DNA of 64,000 bases from Escallonia rubra (lineage: Eukaryota; Streptophyta; Magnoliopsida; Escalloniales; Escalloniaceae), in assembly GCA_033065855.1 (NCBI GenBank), contig JAVXUO010001530.1:62001-126000 (forward strand), read 5' to 3'. Below, piece after piece: positions 56,735 to 64,000 of this stretch. Below the pieces are notes generated by a model. It was given only the letters and a program-made list of their open reading frames with translations. It searched no databases and was not told the origin of the DNA. A program made the position numbers and the translations under genes. Within the stretch, counting starts at the first letter, position 1, and every line of letters starts with the position of its first letter.

Positions 56735-58536
56735 TTCTCTAGCTCTCGGGTAATTTTTTTGCAAAATCTAACTTCTAACTTCCTTTTAACTTGATGATCA
56801 GTTGGTAGCTTATTTGGATGTTGTGCTCTAATGCAGCCTAAGTGTTAGATATGATAGCTATAACAAACTTTACATTAACTTGAATTGGTTAAATGGTTGG
56901 TGAAGATGTTGTTTGCAAACCAAAAAAGACCATGTATTAACGTTGATGGGCGCTTGTCGTTGGGGAATGGTTGCAGTCATTTTATTGTACCAATTGAAAA
57001 TTAAGTGTGTTAACCAAGTCAGTCATTGCTTAGAAAATTAATACATGTTGGTGAGGTTAGAAAACTTAATTTAGTGCAAAAAACAATGGGTAGGATATTT
57101 GCGTATCAGGAAACAAAAAGAAAGGTAGACTTGGCCGTATATCCGGAACCGGAAGATTAGTGACTGTAACCCCTATTGAAAAACTTTTAGTTATTGAACC
57201 ATTGATTTCTTAATTTCATAATACACTTTAAGGCTTAGGGACCAAAAAGAACTTTACTTTTTCATCAAGTGGTTAAATAGATCATCAATTGCAGTATATC
57301 ACCACCACCACCATACTGTTTACTCAGCATTTAATTTCAGTTATTCCTTTTTTTTTCTCCTTCATTTAATCCAAGCATAGGTATTCTACTGTTCACTCAG
57401 CATTAGTTCTCCTTTATTTCAGTGCCAAACATGTAGTTGTAAATGCATTACTACATAAGAATGGCATGTTTGTCGGTGAATGTCCATGTTTGGTTAGGTT
57501 TAATGTATGTAGTGTTTGGCGTTGAAGTATATATATGTCTGAAATCCATGATAGTAAATCATTCTTTTTGGACTCATGATAGTATATATCCATTGCTATA
57601 CATTTGCTCGTACATGAAGTATGTAGGTACAGTAGGTTTCTGATATCATGATCATCATGTGTAACCTCTGTATTAGGTTATTGTCTTGATCTTGGTGGTT
57701 ACATGTGCATGGACTTTTGATTTGGAAATGTGCATGAGTATTTACTAGGTTTTGTACAGACTCATGAAAAAGTCTCTGACTTCGCTTTTTCTTTCTAGAC
57801 AAACATGTGTTATTGTTTAGGATTTGAATAGATTGTGGTTGTTTTGTGACCAATCAAGTCCTAATTTAGATTGAACTTGCATATAGTTTTCACTAGCTAT
57901 ATGGTATGAATATATGGTATATATGAAGAAAAGCAAGAAACATAGCATATTTATATACAGGGAGTTGGGAATGTTGGTAGTGTCTACCATTTTGCTCTCC
58001 TTTTCTTTTAGGTGATAACTTATGGAGGCGGTACGTATTGCCGGCATAAGTGAATTATTTTTAAAAAAAAAAATCTAAAACAAGCCTATGCCGGCGGTCG
58101 TACCTGTTGCCATAAGTCCATACATTCAAAGAAAATAAATGCAAAAGGAAACCTATAACGGCGCATGAGACCGTTGACATAGGTCTAATTATTTGGCAAA
58201 TTAATAAAATAAAAATGATACCTACGACGGCGGTTTGTTAACGCTAGCTTTCCTATTTTATTCAAATATGCGAGAAATTAATATTTTACCTATGCCGGCG
58301 CCCGTAGCCGTCGGCATAGGTTTAAACCGCTGCCATTAGCAACATTAGAAGCCGGATAAGGGAGTAGTTTTAGAGGCGGCCGGCCGCTAGTATAGACCCC
58401 CTTAAGCGCCGGCATGAGTCTACCGAAACGCGAGTAAAGGCAGCAGTCGCCTAGCGCCGCGAAATCCTACAGCGGCGGTTTTTCCACTTCTCGTGGCGCT
58501 ATGAGGCCGCCGGCGTAGACCGTTTTTCTTGTAGTG
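56735..58536. other. 3' noncoding part of CACTA-4
   Basis: AT-rich untranslated sequence to about 58010, then a subterminal array of tatgccggcg, cgtcggcata and related GC-rich motifs to the terminus. No gene seen. Confidence 0.7.
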
Positions 58537-61118
58537 TAATGACTATGATAGAAATATGCTTTGCATGAATTCTAGAGCTAAACATTTGTCTTGTTTGTGG
58601 TCTAAACACAAATGAACTCAATCGAGTTATTATGTGTGATTCGGCTAAGAGTATGTGGGATACACGTCAAGTCACTCATGAAGGAACTTCTCTTCTAAGA
58701 GATTCAAAGATGAATTTATGGCATAGAGAATATGAATTGTTTCAAATGTTTTCCGATGAATCTATTATGGAAATGAATTTTCGTTTCACTAAAATTGTTA
58801 ATACTTTGAAACAATTAGGAAAAGATTTCTCTAATGGTGATCTTGTGAGAAAGGTAATTAGGTCATTACCTAGAGAGTGGGATACAAAAATCACCGCACT
58901 TCAAGAATCCAAGGATCTCAATACCTTTCCATTGGATGAATTAATTTGCTCCTTGATGACCTATGAAATGCAACTCGAATCATCAGGGTAAAAAGTTCCA
59001 AAGAAGAAAAAGAAGTGCATTGCTCTTAAAGCTTCATCAACAACGGATCAATCTTCATGTGCGGAGGAGAAAGACTTGAATAACAAAGAGATTGATATAC
59101 TTGCAAAGGAATTTAATGAGTATCTCAAAATGAAAAAAGATGGAAACTTGCACAAGAGCAAGAACGAGTCAAGTATGGAGAGTACCTCAAGGGAGAATGA
59201 GAAGAAGAACGAGGCAAGAAAGAAGCACTCCATAAAAACAACAATTAAAGCCATTATTTGGAGCGATAATGACTCAAGTGGAGATGAATGTGGTGATTTC
59301 GATGATAGAGATTCAAATCTATGCTTCAGGGCTAAAAAAGAAGATGAGGTAAATTCTTCATATAGTGATAGTGATAGAAATTTCTCCAATGATGATATTT
59401 CTGATGCTTACGCTCTTTTATATGAAGAATTCATAAAATTAGCCAAGAAAAATTATGCTTTGAAAAAACAAGTGCGTGCGATTTCAAAAGAGCTAGATGA
59501 CTTAAAAAGTGAAAATAATGAGTTGCATGTCAAGAATGAATGCATATCTAGCCATTTATATGTAGAGCATGTGAATAATGATTTGGTTGAATTGATTGTG
59601 AGCATTCCTAGCACAAAACAAATCTCTTGTAATACTTTGATTTTAGAAAAACAAAATGAAATTTTAAAGCTTGAGATTTGTGATTTGAAAAGATGCCTTG
59701 AAAAATTTGTTGATGGTAAAAACAACTTGGATGTCATGCTTGGACACCAAAAAGTTGGTCTTAACAAAGGCAGTGTTGGATTAGATCCCTTCACCTTGTC
59801 TCCTAAAGTTTTTAAACAACAAGTTAGATTAAATGTTCATACAAGACAACCAAAGAACTATTGCACACCATTTACACATTGTGGTTGGTGCAACAAGAAA
59901 GGCCATACAACTAATTATTGTCCTTATAAAGATGTCTATGTTAGAGGTAGAAAGAAAATGTGGGTTGTTAAAGAGTTTCTTAATGTTGCTAAGAGTACTA
60001 ACACTTATGGACCCAAGAAAATGTGGGTACCAAAAGTTAGACCTAAACTGTGATTGTAGGTTGTTCAAAACAAAGGCAAATAGCAACAAGAAGAAGGCTC
60101 CAAGAAAATTTTGAGAAGGAGGAGCAACAAGCTAAATCTTGAGGGGGAGTAAGCATTCCGAGATTGGACATGCTACTTTAAATGAGGAGAGCCTTAAAGC
60201 TTGTCAAGAAAATGGACTTCAAGAATGATCACTCATGAGCTCAATTACTTGGTAATGCATCAAGAGGGTAAAACTTGGCGCTATTCAACATTGTGATATA
60301 CACTAAACTTATATGTCATGAAGCATGCATAAATGGTCATACTTATTTCTCATGATATAATAGCTTGCTTGTTGAGAATTAATGTGAACCTTGCCGATGA
60401 ATGATCCTCTTGCACTTATACTGAAAATATTGATTGTTGATGACCGTTATTCGCTTTGTGAAAATTCCATGTTGAAATTATGTCATCTTAATGCTTCACA
60501 ATGCCATTCATACACACACCCCTTTTGGTAATGCCAAAAAGGGAATATGACTCGGTTAGACATTCAGTTGTGTTTGTTGGATATTATTGGCGTGCATTGA
60601 TTGAGGGGGAGCATACATTAGGATGGTGTATGCAAACTTGATAGAGGGAGCTTACATGCTTGAATCACATTCTATCTTGTTACTCTTGGAAAATGCATGT
60701 AGTAGATGAGATTACTGAGCTACTTTGAATATCTTTCTTTGGATCATGAAGGAACTCTTGATGTCATCAGTATGAGTTCATGAGTTATATGCACTTCACG
60801 CCATTATCTTGCTTATAAATATCTCTTCACACATGCATACCCTTGTCTCTTTGTTGATGACAAAGGGGGAGAAATAATTTTGATTCTATATGCTATGTGA
60901 TTGTGTGTTTTGAGAGAACATTAGAGGAAGAGCATATCTTGTTTTAGCTAGGGAAGCTAGCTACAAGCTTAATTACTATATGAGATAAATTGACATATCT
61001 TAAGTATACAAGAAATGATTGAATGTTCTATGGGAGATTGTTGTGCTTAAATGTCTATCATATGATACATCATACCTTATATAGAATCAATGTTTGTCAT
61101 CATAAAAAAAGGGGAGAT

Positions 61119-62593
61119 TGTTAGCCCTAGGGTTGGATAACCTAGGCTTACATCTTGTTTTGATGATAACTACACATTGATTATGTTCTAATGTATGCTT
61201 TGAGTGTATTCTTAGTAGGTATATACATGCACACTCATGAAGACACATTTGAGAAGTTGGATAGATGGATTAAAGACAAAGAAGCTTAAAGCTATGGTGA
61301 CATGCTATGGAAGCTTCATCAAGTCCAATGTCAAAGAGCAAGAAAGAATGCATAGGCTAAGTTATTATTGATTGATCTTTACAATTATGTAACTAGTCTT
61401 GGTTTGATGCTTGGGTTGATGACTATGACCTAAAAAGACCTTAGGACACCTTGTGCATTGCATGTGAGTTCATAACCTTTCACACAAGTGTGGTTCTTGA
61501 AAATGAGTGAACTTTGGAGCTCACTCAGATTTTCTCAAAACCTATTTTGGTGCTAATCTTTTCATATCTTGATAAAACTTTTCATTAGCTTTCCAACGCA
61601 AAAAATGGCACCTCAATCCGATTTTTCTAGAGAAAGTTATGCCAAAAATAGGAAAGGGGGTTCCGTGAGGCAGCCGATAGGCAGTAGGGTAATACAGTCG
61701 ACTGTATTTGAATCCAGTCGACTGTATTTGAATCAGTTGACTGCATTGGAATGCAATCGACTGTATTGGTCAAAACTCAGTTCCAACTACCATTTTCGAG
61801 GACAAGACTCCAACGATTGGTTTAGATGGAATACAGTCGAGTGCATTGGGAATACAATCGACTGTAATGGCAGTTTTGCTCACTTTATTGCTATAACGGC
61901 TATATTTGATCTCTTCTCTATATAAATGTTTTTGGGGCTTCATCAAACACCATGGAAACCATATTCTAAGCCTCCATTCATTAGAGAAACATCAAGGCTC
62001 ATAGATTAAACTTATCTCTCTTCATCTTCATGATTTTACATCATTAAAGAGAGCATCTTTGTGAGCAATTCTTTGATTGAGAGTGAGCATCCGTCAAGTC
62101 ATCAATTCTCTCATATCTCTATTGCACTAGAGCTTCATTTGTACATATTTGCTTTCAAGAGGGTTTCTTTATACACATTTGATCTTTGTAAAAGGATTGT
62201 GATCAAGACTTGGGTTTGTCAAGTCTTGGGTGAGCTTTGTGGATTCAAGGCTTGTGCTTGGTGTTGGGATATCACAAAGTGTTGTAAGGGTTTTGATCTT
62301 GACCCGAAAGAAGATTGTTACTAGTGGATTCTAGTGCTCTTGCACGGGACTTCGTTGAAGAGGTGGATGTAGGCTTGAGGGAGTTCAAGCCGAACCATTT
62401 AAATCTCCTTGTCAAGTATCTCTAACTCAATCTCTTTACTTATTGCTCTTTAATTGTTTGAGATTGTTTGGTTAGCATCTTCATTGAAATATTACTTGGT
62501 TTGATTAAGATTTATGATTGTGCTTAGTTTAAATTCTCCATTAATTTTCAAAAATCCTATTCAACCCCCTCTAGGGTTGTTTTATTGGTTTAA
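61119..62593 (+). repeat. 3' LTR of retrotransposon B
   Basis: Slightly longer than the 5' LTR because the cagtcgactg cluster is expanded to six variants (61691-61867, the first a perfect 18-bp palindrome at 61691-61708). The end is ...ttggtttaa rather than tca. Confidence 0.9.
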
Positions 62594-62680
62594 TCCGTTT
62601 TTTCTTATTGTGTAACTGAACACATGAAATCTTATATTCATCGCTAAAAGTCTGTTGATAATACGTGTTTTCTTATAGTG

Positions 62681-62980
62681 CAACTGAAACATGAAGCCTT
62701 ATCTGTCTTTCTCCGCCTAGAGAGACAATCTCATAGTCGTGTTAGCCTTTCCCTATTATAGAACCCCAGATCCATATTGTACATTTATTATAACCATCTC
62801 CAATGACGTTACCAAGTTCAATACAGATCTTCAAAAAGCGACTGTGCCTTGCATTCTATGGGAAATTTCCATAGGATGCATATACTCGAATGATTAGTTA
62901 TTGATGCTACTAAAGACGGCACACAAACCAAGTAATTTTCCTAAAACTGCGGCCTCCAAAAACCAAGTAATTTTAATATT
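62681..62980. other. Short intergenic stretch 3' of the glutaredoxin-like gene
   Basis: No gene or repeat recognised. It may hold the 3' untranslated region of the minus-strand gene ending at 62981. Confidence 0.5.
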
Positions 62981-63643
62981 TTATTTCCTCGGCCATTCGC
63001 CTTTGTTGTTCTTTGCCCTCGAACGTCGGTAGAGAACTACCCTTCCTTCTCCACGTGGGGGGCACATCTTTCTGTAGTTGTTCAGTAGGTCCTTCTTTTT
63101 GAGGACCTGAGCTGACGTTAACTGATTCCCATGCTTATTTTGATGTTTTGGCATGATCTCATGTCCACCTGCATTCATCAGATGATTAAAATCGTCCAGT
63201 CCGCCTATATACCTCCCGTTCAAGAACAACACCGGTAACTTTATTGTATTGATTAGCTGCCCTGTCAAACTTTCTAACTCCCCCACAAACATTTTATGTC
63301 TAACGTCTCTCTCTTGAAACTGAACATTGTGATCATTCAGGGCATTGTTCAATTTTTCAGAGTCCACGACCATTATCCTCATAAAAAACACCCTATTGTG
63401 GATTACTGCTGCAGGGGCTCGAGCATTAGGTTGACCATTTTCATTACACATAAGGTCTGTTGTGTTGGGTAGACCATCTTCATTCTCATTGACCTCTTCG
63501 AGATTTGGTTCTGCTGTGTTGGGTAGACCATCTTCATTCTCATTGACCTCTTCAAGATTTGGTTCTGCTGTAAGGGTAGACATACCTGGTGGTTCTTCAA
63601 CAAAATTGCCGATACACTTTCTCTCTTTCCTGTTAATGTGCAA
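62981..63643 (-). CDS. Glutaredoxin-like protein lacking the active-site region (exon, possibly a pseudogene)
   Basis: A 220-codon minus-strand frame. Residues about 95-160 match the plant cysteine-rich glutaredoxin-like family (GRX_GRX_like): ALNDHNVQFQERDVRHKMF, ELESLTGQ, then LPVLFLNGRYIGGLDDFNHL. In the family this is preceded by a strand and a segment ending near EDCxxVR; here the sequence is VFFMRIMVVDSEKLNNAL and the cysteine is absent. The C-terminal CxxC zinc-type motifs are also missing. The N-terminal part is acidic, with an 18-residue tandem repeat (AEPNLEEVNENEDGLPNT twice). There is no ATG at the 5' end; a splice acceptor, ttaacag|gaaagag, near 63633 suggests the reading frame begins in an upstream exon. 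It could be a decayed paralogue with no redox activity, or a diverged structural relative. Confidence 0.6.
   Translation of the reverse strand: MHINRKERKCIGNFVEEPPGMSTLTAEPNLEEVNENEDGLPNTAEPNLEEVNENEDGLPNTTDLMCNENGQPNARAPAAVIHNRVFFMRIMVVDSEKLNNALNDHNVQFQERDVRHKMFVGELESLTGQLINTIKLPVLFLNGRYIGGLDDFNHLMNAGGHEIMPKHQNKHGNQLTSAQVLKKKDLLNNYRKMCPPRGEGRVVLYRRSRAKNNKGEWPRK
63462..63569. repeat. 54-bp in-frame tandem repeat in the glutaredoxin-like gene
   Basis: Units 63462-63515 and 63516-63569 differ by one base (cttcgag versus cttcaag). The length is a multiple of three, so the frame is kept. A shorter related echo (gaccattttcatt) lies at about 63432. Confidence 0.92.
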
Positions 63644-64000
63644 GTGTTAGCTTTAGTATGAATATTCCATGAAGCATTCCAAGCACTAGCTTTTACTGGT
63701 CTGACTGAAAATGTATGTGTGATTCAAAAACTTCATTAGCTAGCATACTTTACGTTAGTGTTCATAGATGATATTTTTCCTTACTCTATATTATGTCACC
63801 TTCGTCAAAGCGAAGGTTTGTTGAACTGGGTGGATCATCTTTCACTGACTTCGATCACATTGAAATCAGGTCTTATCTCTGGACTAGCCATATTTTTTCA
63901 CTGTGGCAAAATCAGATGAAATTATTTCCACAGGAAAGCTGATAAATTAGGATATGGTCTTTCAGACAAAGACTGTGTGAAGACCTGATCATCTGAGTAT
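63644..64000. other. Window edge, possible upstream exon/intron of the glutaredoxin-like gene
   Basis: On the minus strand a short open stretch reads DDPPSSTNLRFDEGDII before a stop, at about 63830-63785. I cannot confirm an exon. Confidence 0.3.

Larger units (their letters stand above)
52327..58536 (+). mobile_element. CACTA-4: gene-capturing En/Spm-type element inside retrotransposon B
   Basis: Exactly bounded, with 3-bp target duplication taa (52324-52326, 58537-58539). Termini are CACTACAAAAAAAG and inverted CACTACAAGAAAAACGG. Joining the flanks restores the gag sequence aatttaatgactatg seen uninterrupted in element A. Subterminal repeats are of a different family from CACTA-1, -2 and -3 (tatgccggcg/cgtcggcata). 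Inside are a GC minisatellite, a P450-like exon, a uroporphyrinogen decarboxylase-like exon and a spliced Transposase_24 gene, all on the plus strand. No TNPD (Transposase_21) sequence is seen, so mobility would need an outside transposase. Confidence 0.93.
52124..60053 (+). pseudogene. Gag of retrotransposon B, interrupted by CACTA-4
   Basis: It starts at ATG 52124, with the same TGA (52196) as element A in place of the YSxWK tryptophan. CACTA-4 splits it at 52326/58537. Gag resumes with NDYDRNMLCMN-like sequence, then an open UBN2 capsid region (58632-58990). A TAA follows ESSG at 58988, after which 59076-60053 is open for 325 codons: a Lys/Glu-rich linker, a coiled-coil-like stretch (ALKKQVRAISKELDDLKSE) and an intact CCHC knuckle, CGWCNKKGHTTNYC. 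The end, KKMWVPKVRPKL, resembles the point where Sirevirus gag normally runs into pol. No protease, integrase or RT follows. Confidence 0.9.
50640..62593 (+). mobile_element. Retrotransposon B: gag-only Sirevirus-like element, host of CACTA-4
   Basis: Same family as element A. LTRs are 50640-52064 and 61119-62593. The primer site tggtatcagagcc (52067-52079) perfectly matches the usual initiator-Met complement, and a polypurine tract aaaaaaaggggagat precedes the 3' LTR. Flanks tacgt (50635-50639) and tccgt (62594-62598) agree at 4 of 5 positions. Without the 6.2-kb CACTA-4 insertion it is 5.7 kb, like element A. It likewise encodes only gag and has extra gggggag tracts (near 60144, 60606 and 60867). 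Confidence 0.9.
50396..62680. mobile_element. CACTA-3: CACTA subterminal region split by retrotransposon B
   Basis: Left part (50396-50639) is a subterminal array of tagcgacgg/ccgtcgctaaa motifs. Right part (62594-62680) resumes with tcgctaaaagtctgttg and ends gttttcttatagtg, an inverted CACTATAAGAAAAC terminus. Everything between is retrotransposon B with its own insertion. The terminus is partly duplicated: a diverged copy, ttttttcttattgtgtaactg, lies at about 62599-62618. The left end of the element is not identified, so its full extent is unknown. Confidence 0.7.

Noticed and set aside
56462-56764. Long frames in other phases over the last CACTA-4 exon
   Set aside because: They are shadows of the Transposase_24 exon, whose own frame is supported by splice junctions and family motifs.
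1-64000. CRISPR arrays, bacterial operons, or tRNA and rRNA genes
   Set aside because: The window is plant nuclear DNA. The only tRNA-related sequences found are primer-binding sites of retrotransposons, and no regularly spaced repeat-spacer array exists.

Overview
This window is nuclear DNA from a flowering plant, most likely a eudicot. The evidence is an intron-containing R2R3-MYB gene, a TIR-type immune-receptor exon, plant L1-type LINEs, MuDR-like, hAT and CACTA transposons, and Ty1/copia elements primed by initiator-methionine tRNA. The species cannot be named from the sequence. Most of the 64 kb is transposable elements, many nested, with very few host genes.

Layout. 1-2.84 kb: a decayed LINE (LINE-A) split by a poly(A)-tailed retro-insertion with a 19-bp target duplication and by a hAT-like MITE. 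4.45-4.93 kb (minus): a stand-alone TIR-domain exon with a tandemly duplicated upstream region. 5.68-7.08 kb: a non-autonomous Mutator-like element with ~410-bp inverted arms and a perfect 9-bp target duplication. 7.5-10.9 kb: a MuDR-like transposase gene with intact catalytic residues, abutted by a 5'-truncated LINE (LINE-B, 10.9-14.0 kb). 15.0-20.0 kb: CACTA-type DNA with subterminal TAGCGACGG repeats, containing a minus-strand Tnt1-like copia fragment. 21.5-22.6 kb (minus): an R2R3-MYB gene with classic 133- and 130-bp first exons, the best host gene here.

22.9-24.6 kb and 33.4-37.5 kb are two copies of one duplicated segment; the first carries a foldback MITE, the second a LINE fragment (LINE-C), and each serves as the other's empty site. 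Between them lie a CACTA 3' end (CACTA-2) and a gag-only Sirevirus-like retrotransposon (A, 27.29-33.0 kb). 39.5-40.5 kb is a ~370-bp tandem repeat. 40.92-48.35 kb is a complete but mutated Ty1/copia element (copia-C).

50.4-62.7 kb is a three-level nest: CACTA-3 is interrupted by Sirevirus-like element B, which is interrupted by CACTA-4. CACTA-4 encodes a TNPA-like Transposase_24 protein and carries exon fragments resembling a cytochrome P450 and the C-terminus of uroporphyrinogen decarboxylase, so it looks like a gene-capturing CACTA. This is the most notable item in the window. The right end holds a minus-strand glutaredoxin-like gene that lacks its active-site cysteine region and has a 54-bp tandem repeat.

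The genes do not form a pathway. What links them is transposon biology: nested insertions with readable target-site duplications, defective elements that still multiplied (A and B share a gag stop), and captured host exons.
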